From Bacteroidales bacterium (lineage in GTDB: Bacteria > Bacteroidota > Bacteroidia > Bacteroidales > UBA932): a DNA stretch of 55,775 nucleotides. The notes beneath the pieces were generated by a model, which saw only the letters and a list, made by a program, of their open reading frames with translations, did not search any database and was not told the origin of the DNA. Numbering within the stretch: the first letter of the stretch is position 1; the number at the start of each line of letters is the position of its first letter. The stretch lies in the NCBI GenBank assembly GCA_017438975.1, contig JAFRUH010000019.1:76656-132430 (forward strand), given 5' to 3'. The translations under genes and the position numbers were made by a program. Positions 8,783 to 16,470 of this stretch are shown here, one piece after another.

Positions 8783-9720
8783 GGCATCAGCTCCTTATAT
8801 GAGACTTCCCGTCCGATCAGGCCGGTGTCGTACAGCAGGCGGCTGGCCTTCCCGACCATATCCTCCCGGACCCGGAATTCCCGTCCGCCGGAATCCGGAT
8901 CGAGCTGGACACGGAGGATCTCGTCCAGCATCAGGCGCTGCAGGGTCCGGTTGGTCGGAATCCGCAGGTTTTTCACATAGTCCATGACGATGTCCAGGGC
9001 TTCTTCGGGATGGTTGGCGACCCATTCCCATCCCCGGCGGCTGGCCCGGGCAAACGCTTCGGCCCGGTCGCGGTTCCGGTTGAAAGCGGAACGGGTCATA
9101 TAGACGCCGTCCTGCTGGACATTATAGCCCATTTCGCGGAAGGAGAAGACTCCCTCTCCCGAAGGAAGGAGGCCGGTCTGCAGGATCTGGTAATATTCAT
9201 TGTAACTCATCGCCAGCATCGCGTCGACGGCGCCCGAGACGAAAAGATTGACGCTGGACGCAGCCGGAACCCATTCGATGTCAAGATGATTCCGGATGGC
9301 CAGGCTACGGGCGATCTGGTCATATCCGGAGCGCCAGTAGACAACCTTCGCCTTTTTCATTTTGAAGGGGTCCGCCCCGTTGCGGGAGATCAGGAGCAGC
9401 GCACTGTTCATCGATGTCTGGAGGATGTTGACCAGGGGCGCTCCCCCGCTGACGGATTCAATAGCCTGCGCCAGGGGCAGCATCGTCGCATCGACGTCTC
9501 CTTCAAGCAGATGCCTGACATTGCTCTGCGAGGCGAACGGATGGACAATTTCGACGTCAAGCCCCTCCTCCGCATAAAACCCTTTGACAAGGGCTGCGTA
9601 ATAACCGGCGAACTGGGCCTGGGCTGTCCACTGGGGCATGAAGACGAAAGGTTTTCCCTTCGTCTGGGCCGCCGCGGAAACGGCAACGGCGAGAAACAAT
9701 GCAATGAATAATCTTCTCAT
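8779..9720 (-). CDS. NMT1/THI5-like periplasmic substrate-binding protein
   Basis: Exported binding protein of 313 residues. ATG 9720 gives the signal peptide MRRLFIALFLAVAVSAAAQ. The longer reading from 9765 would start inside the predicted promoter box and is rejected. The fold signature is that of NMT1/THI5-like (SsuA/ThiY) proteins: FMPQWTAQAQFAGYYAALVKGFYAEEGLDVEIV near 25-57 (two overlapping family motifs), then VDATMLPLAQAIE and YDQIARSLAIRNHL. In ABC systems these bind thiamine precursors, sulfonates or similar small ligands. No permease or ATPase gene is adjacent. Instead the stop overlaps the start of a membrane phosphatase gene, suggesting that the protein presents its ligand to a sensor rather than to a transporter (inference). 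Confidence 0.87.
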   Translation of the reverse strand: MRRLFIALFLAVAVSAAAQTKGKPFVFMPQWTAQAQFAGYYAALVKGFYAEEGLDVEIVHPFASQSNVRHLLEGDVDATMLPLAQAIESVSGGAPLVNILQTSMNSALLLISRNGADPFKMKKAKVVYWRSGYDQIARSLAIRNHLDIEWVPAASSVNLFVSGAVDAMLAMSYNEYYQILQTGLLPSGEGVFSFREMGYNVQQDGVYMTRSAFNRNRDRAEAFARASRRGWEWVANHPEEALDIVMDYVKNLRIPTNRTLQRLMLDEILRVQLDPDSGGREFRVREDMVGKASRLLYDTGLIGREVSYKELMP

Positions 9721-9758
9721 CCGGTTCTGGATCGTGCCGGGGGTCTTCCCGGATTCAT

Positions 9759-9766
9759 CAAACATA
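9759..9766 (-). promoter_or_regulatory. -7 promoter box of the binding-protein/phosphatase operon
   Basis: TATGTTTG on the minus strand matches TAnnTTTG exactly and lies 38 nt before the ATG at 9720. A second near match, TATCTTCG, lies just upstream. No good -33 TTTG is seen. The box rules out the in-frame ATG at 9765. Confidence 0.55.
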
Positions 9767-9850
9767 CGAAGATACGAATTTTCTCTTTTCCGAGCAATTC
9801 CGTGCCGGATTGCTTCGTTTTTCAGGTGTTTCTTTCAAATCCGGGGTCCC

Positions 9851-10054
9851 GTCCCACCCACATATTCCGTTGTTTCCGTGGGCGGCTTCCCTCTATTCAC
9901 CGTCCCGCCCACGATTTGGGCCGTTTCCGTGGGCGACACCCCGCCATTCACCGTCCCGCCCACGTTTGGGGCCGTTTCCGTGGGCGGCTACCGGCTATTC
10001 GCCCTCTCGCCCATGTTTTGGGTCGTTTCCGTGGGCGGCTTGCGCTATCCCTCC
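9851..10054. repeat. four tandem 51-nt repeats, each with an inverted repeat
   Basis: Four consecutive units of exactly 51 nt: 9851-9901, 9902-9952, 9953-10003 and 10004-10054. All share the invariant core GTTTCCGTGGGCG. Units 2 and 3 carry perfect 8-bp arms CGCCCACG/CGTGGGCG around a 14-nt loop; units 1 and 4 have weaker arms that keep CCCA/TGGG. The unit length is 17 codons, so three frames read as 17-residue repeats, but no credible gene start or promoter goes with them. The function is unknown. The array lies between the binding-protein promoter and the tRNA-Ser terminator. Confidence 0.9.
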
Positions 10055-10060
10055 CCGCCT

Positions 10061-10084
10061 GCGGCGGAGGCGCCTCAGCGCCGC
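10061..10084. repeat. GC-rich hairpin directly after the 51-nt repeat array
   Basis: Arms GCGGCG (10061-10066) and CGCCGC (10079-10084) enclose the palindrome GAGGCGCCTC. This is a strong symmetrical structure on both strands, with no T-tract to make it a standard terminator. Confidence 0.6.
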
Positions 10085-10101
10085 GCTGGAACGTCAGCGA
10101 G

Positions 10102-10210
10102 ATGCGAAGCATTGAAGCAGTGAAGGCGCCCGATGTAGCAAAGCGGAATCGGCATGCCCCAGGGGGCAGCTGCGAAGCAGCGGGGGTAAAGAGGGTGAGC
10201 GCGAAGCGCT
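10102..10210. repeat. three GAA-triloop mini-hairpins
   Basis: Three short palindromes share the heptamer GCGAAGC: ATGC-GAA-GCAT at 10102-10112, GCTGC-GAA-GCAGC at 10169-10181, and AGCGC-GAA-GCGCT at 10198-10210. The GCGAAGC sequence is known as an unusually stable DNA mini-hairpin. No ORF with coding character covers them. They may be a small dispersed-repeat family of this genome, but copies elsewhere cannot be checked here. Confidence 0.75.
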
Positions 10211-10231
10211 GAATCCCTTACCTGAAGCGAA

Positions 10232-10254
10232 AAAGCTGGCGATATGCCAGCTTT
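10232..10254 (-). terminator. intrinsic terminator of tRNA-Ser
   Basis: Nine-base-pair stem AAAGCTGGC/GCCAGCTTT with a 5-nt loop, followed on the minus strand by TT. It begins 4 nt after the tRNA discriminator base, so it is the expected end of the tRNA transcript. Confidence 0.8.
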
Positions 10255-10258
10255 GAGG

Positions 10259-10343
10259 CGGAAGGTAAGGGATTCGAACCCCTGAGCCCTTGCGGACTAA
10301 CAGTTTTCAAGACTGCCGCCATAGACCACTCGGCCAACCTTCC
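10259..10343 (-). tRNA. tRNA-Ser (anticodon UGA)
   Basis: The 85-nt minus-strand gene has acceptor arms GGAAGGT/ACCTTCC, a D-arm starting TGGCCGAGTGG, and an anticodon loop CTTGAAA. The anticodon TGA lies at 10307-10309. The long class II variable arm is typical of serine tRNA, and the T-loop is TTCGAAT. The 3' CCA is not encoded. A consensus promoter (10360-10392) precedes it and a terminator hairpin follows. A 13-nt stretch of its 3' half (10263-10275) is perfectly complementary to 10211-10223 just downstream. Confidence 0.96.
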
Positions 10344-10359
10344 TGATGAGACGGGACTG

Positions 10360-10392
10360 CAAAGGTAGTGATAATTCTCAGAAATCCGCAAA
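10360..10392 (-). promoter_or_regulatory. promoter of tRNA-Ser
   Basis: On the minus strand a -33 TTTG (10389-10392) is separated by 21 nt from an exact -7 box TACCTTTG (10360-10367). The predicted transcript starts about 10 nt before the tRNA 5' end. Confidence 0.82.
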
Positions 10393-10528
10393 CAATCCCC
10401 CTGGAAATGAAATCGGACCGCCGTCTGAAAAAAAAATCAAAAATTTTTACGATTTTTTGCAACGAATCGGGTCCGAATTGCATCTTATGTGTGTTATCCC
10501 AAAAAGATAATCCTATTTATAACCTTGG

Positions 10529-10555
10529 AAGACCCGGCCCACCAGGCCGGGTCTT
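10529..10555 (-). terminator. terminator after the transporter gene
   Basis: Eleven-base-pair stem AAGACCCGGCC/GGCCGGGTCTT with a 5-nt loop lies just after the stop of the OPA transporter gene. There is little T-tract on the minus strand. It probably ends the ileS-traR-lspA-transporter transcript. Confidence 0.72.
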
Positions 10556-10560
10556 TCCAT

Positions 10561-12012
10561 TTATTCTTCTTCGTAACCGGTTGCACGGGCTCCCCAGATG
10601 GTCACGAGGACCCCGATGGTCACGATTGCCGCGATGATAACGGTCACGTAAGTCCCGTTCCAGCCGTAATGGTCTGCGACATAACCGAATCCGACACCGG
10701 AAATGACGGTACTCGCATAACCGAAGATGCCGAGAATACCGTTGGCCGTCGCGGAAGCCCTGTTGGTCGCATGCTGGGCCGCACAGATGCCGAGGAGGGC
10801 CTGCGGGCCGTAGATGAAGAATCCGATCAGCATGAACGGAACCAAGAGAGCGGCCCAGGAGGTCCCGACGGGAAGTTTCCAGAACACGAAGACGCAGAGC
10901 GCTACGCCGATCATGCAGACGAGACTCGTATGGTGGGCCTTGCTATGGAAGATATGGTCCGTCGCCCAGCCCCAGAACAGCATGCCCAGATTGCCACCGA
11001 CAAGTTCGAAGAAGAGCATGACGGTCGTGGCCGAGGCCATGGACAAGCCCTTGTTCTCGGTCAGGATGGTCGGGCCCCAGTCGAGACAGGCGAAACGGAC
11101 GACATAGACGAAGAAATTGGCGACGGCGAGAGTCCAGATGATCCGGTTCCCGTAGACATGTTTCCGGACGAAGGCGGCGTGCTCGGCGGCCTCCTCCGGA
11201 GTCGTGACGATCGCTTTTTTCTTCTTGCCCACAATCTCGGGAAGCCCCACGTCGGACGGAGAGTCCTTCAGGTTGAAGAAAAGCCAGATGCCCCCCAGGA
11301 AGGCAACTCCGGCAGGGATCAGGAAGCACCAGCGCCAGGCGCCGTAATGGGCGGCGAACTGGAGCACCTTTGGATCCGTGATTTCCAGGCCGAGATTGGC
11401 TGCGATTGCGGAAACGGCTTCCGGATTGCCGGTCATGTCTACTCCGAGGTGCGGCATGACGACCCATCCGCAGAGGGCGATGGCAAGACCCGCCCCGATC
11501 GAGTGGGACATGTTCCAGATGCTCATCTTGGTCGCCAGTTCATCCGGCTTGATCCACTGGGTCAGGGTCTTGGTGCACGGCGGGACGCCCATTCCCTGCA
11601 GGAAACCGTTAATCAGCCAGAGCATGCCCATGACATAGACGAGCACCGAGGCGATGGCCGCTCCGTCACCCGCCTTGGCGGAAACGCCGAGGATCAGCCG
11701 GGTGAAGAAATCCGAGGTCCCGAAGAGGATGTTGACGATGGCGCACAGCATCAGGCCGAGGCTCATGACTTTCCGTGCACTGTTGCGGTCGGTGATGATG
11801 CCGACGACATACCGGGAGAGCCCGTAAATGACCCCGTGGAGGGTCAGGAAGAGACCGAGCTGGGTCTTGGTGATGCCGAATTCGGCGCCGAGGCCGGGCA
11901 TCGAGAAGGAGAAGTTTTTGCGGACGAGATAGAAAACGGCGTATCCGATCATCGTGACGATAATCGTCCGCCACTGCCAATAGTTCAGTTTTTTCCGGGT
12001 TTCAGCATCCAT
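10561..12012 (-). CDS. MFS organophosphate:phosphate antiporter family transporter (GlpT/UhpT-like)
   Basis: Inner-membrane carrier of 483 residues with about 12 hydrophobic helices. The N-terminal motif YWQWRTIIVTMIGYAVFYLV followed by RKNFSFSMPG is characteristic of the OPA family (GlpT, UhpT, UhpC), which exchanges sugar phosphates or glycerol 3-phosphate for phosphate. The GMGVPPCTKTLTQW and WGPTILTENKG segments are also family-like. The exact substrate cannot be told. A regulatory UhpC-like role is possible, but no uhpA/B-like pair is adjacent. It is the last gene of a four-gene minus-strand run, 15 nt after lspA, and is followed by a strong hairpin terminator. Confidence 0.87.
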   Translation of the reverse strand: MDAETRKKLNYWQWRTIIVTMIGYAVFYLVRKNFSFSMPGLGAEFGITKTQLGLFLTLHGVIYGLSRYVVGIITDRNSARKVMSLGLMLCAIVNILFGTSDFFTRLILGVSAKAGDGAAIASVLVYVMGMLWLINGFLQGMGVPPCTKTLTQWIKPDELATKMSIWNMSHSIGAGLAIALCGWVVMPHLGVDMTGNPEAVSAIAANLGLEITDPKVLQFAAHYGAWRWCFLIPAGVAFLGGIWLFFNLKDSPSDVGLPEIVGKKKKAIVTTPEEAAEHAAFVRKHVYGNRIIWTLAVANFFVYVVRFACLDWGPTILTENKGLSMASATTVMLFFELVGGNLGMLFWGWATDHIFHSKAHHTSLVCMIGVALCVFVFWKLPVGTSWAALLVPFMLIGFFIYGPQALLGICAAQHATNRASATANGILGIFGYASTVISGVGFGYVADHYGWNGTYVTVIIAAIVTIGVLVTIWGARATGYEEE

Positions 12013-12027
12013 TGAAGCGGTCTTCAG

Positions 12028-12618
12028 TTATTCTTTTGCGAAAAATTTGTATTGGAAGAGGATCAGGTAGATGGCTCCTACCGTCACGCAACTGTCCGCA
12101 AAATTGAACACGGGTTCGAAGAAGATATGCCCTCCGACGAGCGGCATCCCTTCCGGCCAGGTCCAGAGCGGGAAATACAGCATGTCCACGACCTTCCCCT
12201 GCATGAAGGGGGCGTAATGGCCGAGGGTGGCGACGGCCGTATACGTCGATTCGGAAAAGACCAGGCCGTAGAAAAGGCAGTCGATAATATTGCCAAGCGC
12301 GCCCGCCGTGATGAGGGTCAGTCCGACCAGGACGCCGGCGGGAACCTTTTCCTCCCGGCGGCAAAGCTTGCCGATCCACCAGCAGAGAACCGCGAAAAGG
12401 CCAATCCGGAAGGCCGTCAGGATGTATTTCCCGATGACGCCCCCGAAAGACATGCCGAATGCCATCCCCTTGTTCTCGACAAAGAGGATCTGGAACCAGT
12501 CTCCGAAAACGGAAATGCTCTGTCCCAATGTCATGTTCGTCTTGACCAGGATCTTGATGACCTGGTCAATGATGACGAGAACGGCACCGAGCAAGAGCAG
12601 TTTTTTCTGCCGGGTCAT
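12028..12618 (-). CDS. lspA: lipoprotein signal peptidase
   Basis: Signal peptidase II (196 residues), the inner-membrane aspartyl protease that trims prolipoproteins after lipidation. There are four membrane helices. The two catalytic Asp motifs are GNIIDCLFYG and FNFADSCVTVG. The ENKGMAFGM segment corresponds to the conserved N-terminal NxGxAFG motif. The protein is longer than the E. coli enzyme because of an extended loop before the second Asp (about 120-155), usual in Bacteroidota. The ATG overlaps the TGA of the traR-like gene (ATGA), and ileS lies just before that. The ileS-traR-lspA order is a common bacterial linkage. Confidence 0.95.
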   Translation of the reverse strand: MTRQKKLLLLGAVLVIIDQVIKILVKTNMTLGQSISVFGDWFQILFVENKGMAFGMSFGGVIGKYILTAFRIGLFAVLCWWIGKLCRREEKVPAGVLVGLTLITAGALGNIIDCLFYGLVFSESTYTAVATLGHYAPFMQGKVVDMLYFPLWTWPEGMPLVGGHIFFEPVFNFADSCVTVGAIYLILFQYKFFAKE

Positions 12619-13019
12619 CAGTTGCGACCGGTTTTGGCCAGCATTTCCTTGGCCTCGACGGTCAGGGTCGCGTGAGGGACCAGGCGGAGCCGCTCCTTCG
12701 GAATCAGCTTTCCAGTTACGCGGCAGACGCCGTACGTCTTGTTCTCGATACGAGCGAGGGCGGCCTCCAGGTTCTGGATGAACTGGTACTGGCGCTGGGC
12801 GAGCTGGCTGGCCTCCTCCTTGGAGCGCTGGAACGCTCCGTCATCCTCGACGGTCTTGAACGTCGGAGCGGTGTCTTCTATGTCATTTCCCCCATTGTGC
12901 ATGACGACATGACGGAGGGTCTTGTACTCGGCTTTCGCCTTTTCAAGTTTTTCCAGGATGATCGTACGGAACTCTTCGAGTTCTTCATCACTGTAACGGG
13001 TTTTAACATTCTCTTCCAT
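12618..13019 (-). CDS. TraR/DksA-family protein lacking most zinc cysteines
   Basis: Predicted RNA-polymerase secondary-channel binding protein of 133 residues with a coiled-coil N-terminal half and the C-terminal GVCRVTGKLIPKERLR region. In classic DksA this is a four-cysteine zinc finger. Here only the first cysteine remains; the second is replaced in the CRVT step, and the C-terminal pair by PHAT. The same replacement is familiar from Bacteroidota relatives, so the protein is probably functional without zinc. ATG 13019 is preferred over an upstream TTG. The gene lies 25 nt after ileS and overlaps lspA by the ATGA tetranucleotide. A growth-control or stringent-response role is inferred from the family. 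Confidence 0.88.
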   Translation of the reverse strand: MEENVKTRYSDEELEEFRTIILEKLEKAKAEYKTLRHVVMHNGGNDIEDTAPTFKTVEDDGAFQRSKEEASQLAQRQYQFIQNLEAALARIENKTYGVCRVTGKLIPKERLRLVPHATLTVEAKEMLAKTGRN

Positions 13020-13044
13020 AAGCAAATACTATGAAGGTTACAAC

Positions 13045-16000
13045 TTATTTTTCAACTGTGATGCGGACGGGACCGTCCTCCCACTCGACCTCCCGGGCTG
13101 CAGCCGGGGCGTCGGAGAGGGCATGGACACTGATCCGGAGGGAGAGGGTCTGGGCTCCGACATACTCTCCGAATTCTGCGAGGGACTCCCGGATACCGGG
13201 GAGATCCGTGTAGATCTTCGTTACGATCCGGTCGGTCACGTCGAAACCGCTCTCCTTCCGGAGATTCTGGATCCGGTTGATCAGTTCGCGGGCGACACCC
13301 TCCCGACGGAGACGGTCCGTCAATTCGATGTCGAGGGCGATCGTCATCGGTCCTTCGGAAGCGACGAGCCATCCGGGCATGTCTTCGGAGGAAATCTGGT
13401 AGTCTCCGGGATGGAGGACGACCTCTCCGCCCGGCAGGGCGAGGACGAAGTCCACACCGGCGGTTTCGGCATTCTGGATAGCCGTAATCGTCTGCTGATC
13501 AAGCGTTCCGAACGCTCCTGCAATCTCTTTCATCCGGGCGCCGTAGACCTTTCCGAGGGTCTTGAAATTCGGCTTGATCTTCTTGGTGATGATCCCTGTG
13601 GTATCGGCGATGAACTCCATCTCCTTGACATTGACCTCGCCGAGGATCAGGCGCTTGACTTCTTCGAGCTGGCTGCGGACCTTGTCGGAAATGACCGGGA
13701 CAAGCATCTTGGCAAGAGGCTGGCGGACAGGGATCGAGACCTTCTTGCGAAGGGCCAGCACCATCGAGGAAGCCCGCTGGGCAAGGGCCATCCGTTCCTG
13801 CAGGTCGGTATCGACGGACGCCTCCCGGACATCCGGCATCAGGGCGAAATGGACCGATTCTTCCTTTCCGCCGAGGTCCAGATAGAGCTGCTCCATGAAG
13901 AACGGCGCGATCGGGGCAGAGAGGACGGCGACATCCGTCAGAACCTCGTAGAGGGTCTGGTAGGCGGAGAGTTTGTCGGGGTTCATCCCGCCGCCCCAGA
14001 AGCGCTTCCGGTTGAGCCGGACGTACCAGTTGGAAACGTGATCGCATACGAAATCCTGGATCAGGCGTCCCGCCGTGGTGATGTCGTAGTCTTCGTAGGC
14101 CGCCCGGACGTCCTTGATCAGGGTATTGAGCAGCGAAATGATCCAGCGGTCGATCTCCGGTCTCTCGGCATAGGGCACGTGGGCGGCTGAGGGATCGAAG
14201 CGGTCGATATTGGCATAGAGGGCGAAGAAGGAATAGGTGTTGTAAAGGGTTCCGAAGAACTTCCTTCGCACCTCTTCCACGCCGGCTTCGTCGAATTTAA
14301 GGTTGTCCCATGGCTGGGCGTTCGTCAGCATGTACCAGCGGAGCGGATCCGGTCCGTAGGTATCGAGGGCCTTGAACGGATCCACGGCGTTCCCGAGGCG
14401 CTTGGACATCTTGTTTCCGTTCTTGTCGAGGACGAGTCCGTTGGAGATAACGCGCCGGAAGGCGGGGGTCCCGCTGACCATCGTATGGATGGCGTGGAGG
14501 GTATAGAACCATCCACGGGTCTGGTCGACGCCTTCCGCGATGAAATCCGCCGTCGCGCCGAAAGCCTTCGAACCGAGGGCGCGGAGACCTTCCTGGGCAT
14601 AAGGCATGGCCCCGGAATCGAACCAGACGTCGATCAGGTCGCTCTCCCGGACCATCTTCTTTCCGGACGGGGAGACCAGGAAGATCTGGTCCATATAGGG
14701 ACGATGGAGGTCGATCTTATTGTAGTTCTCGAGGCTCATGTCCTCAGGATCGAAGCCATTGTCTTTCAGCGGGTTGGACGGCATGATACCGGCCTCGACC
14801 GCCTTTTCAATCTCGCAGAAGAGCTCGGCTGCGCTGCCGATGCAGACTTCTTCCTTTCCGTCTTCGGTGCGCCAGATCGGGAGCGGAGTGCCCCAGAAAC
14901 GGCTGCGGCTGAGGTTCCAGTCCTGGATATTCTCCAGCCACTGGCCGAACCGTCCGGTACCGGTCGATTCCGGCTTCCATGCGATCTGCTTGTTCAGGGC
15001 GATCATCTCGTCCTTGACGGCGCTTGCCTTGATGAACCAGGAATCCAGCGGATAATAGAGGACCGGCTTGTCGGTACGCCAGCTGTGGGGATAGCTGTGG
15101 ACGTGTTTCTGCATCCGGAAGAGACGTCCGTCGGCCTTCATCATCAGGCAGAGGTCGAGGTCGAGGGTCGGAGCGTCGGCGGGAAGGGTGTCGTCGTAAG
15201 CGTTCTTGACATACCGCCCGGCGAACTCCCGATAGGAGGGATCGACGGATTCCGCGACATAGGGGGGGTCAAGGTCCTCGAGGCGGAAGAAACGGCCGGC
15301 TAGGTCGACCTGCGCGCGCCGGTTTCCATCGCGGTCGACGGGCATGATCGCGGCAATGCCGGAAGCAGCGGCAACACGCTTGTCATCGGCACCGAAGGTC
15401 GGGGCGATATGGACGATGCCGGTACCGTCCTCGGTCGTAACGTAATCTCCGGGGATGACCCGGAAGGCGTCTCCGTCCGGACGGAACCAGGGAATCAGCT
15501 GGTGATACCGGATGCCGACGAGGTCGGAACCCTTGAAAACGCCGTCCAGCACTTTGTAGGGCACGATCTTATCGCCCTGGACATAGCTGTCCAGCGGGAC
15601 GTTCTCCCCCTTCGGATTGAACCAGGCGCCGACGAGGGCCTTCGCAAGCACGAAAACGGCTGGGGCCCCTGTATAGGGGTTGAAGGAGAGAACCCGAACG
15701 TACTCGATGTCGGGGCCGACGCAGAGAGCCGTATTGGACGGGAGGGTCCAGGGGGTCGTGGTCCATGCCAGGAAGTAGGCCGGGACCGACTCCGTTCCGA
15801 AAAGGGGCTGGGAAAGCCCGTCCTTGATGATCTCGAACTGACAGGTCGCCGTCGTATCGGTCACGTCCCGGTAGCAACCCGGCTGGTTGAGTTCATGGGA
15901 ACTCAGGCCGGTTCCGTCGGACGGGGAATACGGCTGGATCGTAAATCCCTTGTAGAGGAGCCCGCGGTCATAAATCTTTTTCAGGAGATACCAGAGGGTC

Positions 16001-16470
16001 TCGATGTACCGGTTGTCATAGGTGATGTAGGGATCGTCCATGTCGACCCAGTAGCCGACCCGCTCGGTCATATTGACCCACTCGCGGGTATATTTCATGA
16101 CTTCCCTGCGGCAGATCGCATTGTATTCCTCGACGGAAATCTTCTTTCCGATATCTTCCTTATGGATTCCGAGCATCTTCTCCACACCCATCTCGACCGG
16201 AAGGCCGTGGGTGTCCCATCCCGCCCGGCGGGCAACCTTATAGCCTGTCTGGGTCTTGTAGCGGCAGATCGCATCCTTGATGGAACGGGCCATGACGTGG
16301 TGGATGCCTGGCATGCCGTTGGCGGAAGGCGGGCCTTCGAAGAAAATGAACTCGGGAGCGCCCTCTCTCAGCTTAAGGGACTTCTCGAATGTCTTGTTCT
16401 TGCGCCACCTGTCCAGCACGGTATTGCCGGCCGAAACCAGATCCAAACCCTTATACTCTTTGAATGTCAT
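13045..16470 (-). CDS. ileS: isoleucyl-tRNA synthetase (eukaryote-like type)
   Basis: Class Ia synthetase of 1141 residues charging tRNA-Ile. The start at ATG 16470 (MTFKEYKGLDLVSAGNT) lies about 30 nt after a consensus promoter. The HIGH-region signature is PSANGMPGIHHVMAR and the class motif KMSKRLGN is intact. The CP1 editing domain (TTTPWTLPSNTALCVGPD) lies between them. The length and the GIHH-type signature place it with the eukaryote-like IleRS2 group, many members of which tolerate mupirocin. The anticodon-binding and C-terminal junction domains fill the last 400 residues. It is the first gene of the ileS-traR-lspA-transporter run and is divergent from cvpA. Confidence 0.97.
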   Translation of the reverse strand: MTFKEYKGLDLVSAGNTVLDRWRKNKTFEKSLKLREGAPEFIFFEGPPSANGMPGIHHVMARSIKDAICRYKTQTGYKVARRAGWDTHGLPVEMGVEKMLGIHKEDIGKKISVEEYNAICRREVMKYTREWVNMTERVGYWVDMDDPYITYDNRYIETLWYLLKKIYDRGLLYKGFTIQPYSPSDGTGLSSHELNQPGCYRDVTDTTATCQFEIIKDGLSQPLFGTESVPAYFLAWTTTPWTLPSNTALCVGPDIEYVRVLSFNPYTGAPAVFVLAKALVGAWFNPKGENVPLDSYVQGDKIVPYKVLDGVFKGSDLVGIRYHQLIPWFRPDGDAFRVIPGDYVTTEDGTGIVHIAPTFGADDKRVAAASGIAAIMPVDRDGNRRAQVDLAGRFFRLEDLDPPYVAESVDPSYREFAGRYVKNAYDDTLPADAPTLDLDLCLMMKADGRLFRMQKHVHSYPHSWRTDKPVLYYPLDSWFIKASAVKDEMIALNKQIAWKPESTGTGRFGQWLENIQDWNLSRSRFWGTPLPIWRTEDGKEEVCIGSAAELFCEIEKAVEAGIMPSNPLKDNGFDPEDMSLENYNKIDLHRPYMDQIFLVSPSGKKMVRESDLIDVWFDSGAMPYAQEGLRALGSKAFGATADFIAEGVDQTRGWFYTLHAIHTMVSGTPAFRRVISNGLVLDKNGNKMSKRLGNAVDPFKALDTYGPDPLRWYMLTNAQPWDNLKFDEAGVEEVRRKFFGTLYNTYSFFALYANIDRFDPSAAHVPYAERPEIDRWIISLLNTLIKDVRAAYEDYDITTAGRLIQDFVCDHVSNWYVRLNRKRFWGGGMNPDKLSAYQTLYEVLTDVAVLSAPIAPFFMEQLYLDLGGKEESVHFALMPDVREASVDTDLQERMALAQRASSMVLALRKKVSIPVRQPLAKMLVPVISDKVRSQLEEVKRLILGEVNVKEMEFIADTTGIITKKIKPNFKTLGKVYGARMKEIAGAFGTLDQQTITAIQNAETAGVDFVLALPGGEVVLHPGDYQISSEDMPGWLVASEGPMTIALDIELTDRLRREGVARELINRIQNLRKESGFDVTDRIVTKIYTDLPGIRESLAEFGEYVGAQTLSLRISVHALSDAPAAAREVEWEDGPVRITVEK

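Noticed and set aside
9721-9765. Longer start (ATG 9765) for the NMT1/THI5-like protein
   Set aside because: The ATG lies inside the exact -7 promoter box and the extension would bury the signal peptide.
9851-10054. CRISPR array
   Set aside because: The repeats are directly adjacent with no unique spacers between conserved cores of CRISPR size, and no cas genes are present.
9638-10123. Plus-strand ORF encoding 17-residue repeats across the 51-nt array
   Set aside because: No promoter box or credible start; it begins inside the opposite-strand binding-protein gene. All three forward frames are open only because the unit is 51 nt. The signal is better explained by DNA or RNA structure.
10211-10275. 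Integration site (attL/attR) at tRNA-Ser
   Set aside because: The 13-nt match is inverted, not direct, and no integrase or foreign cargo is present.
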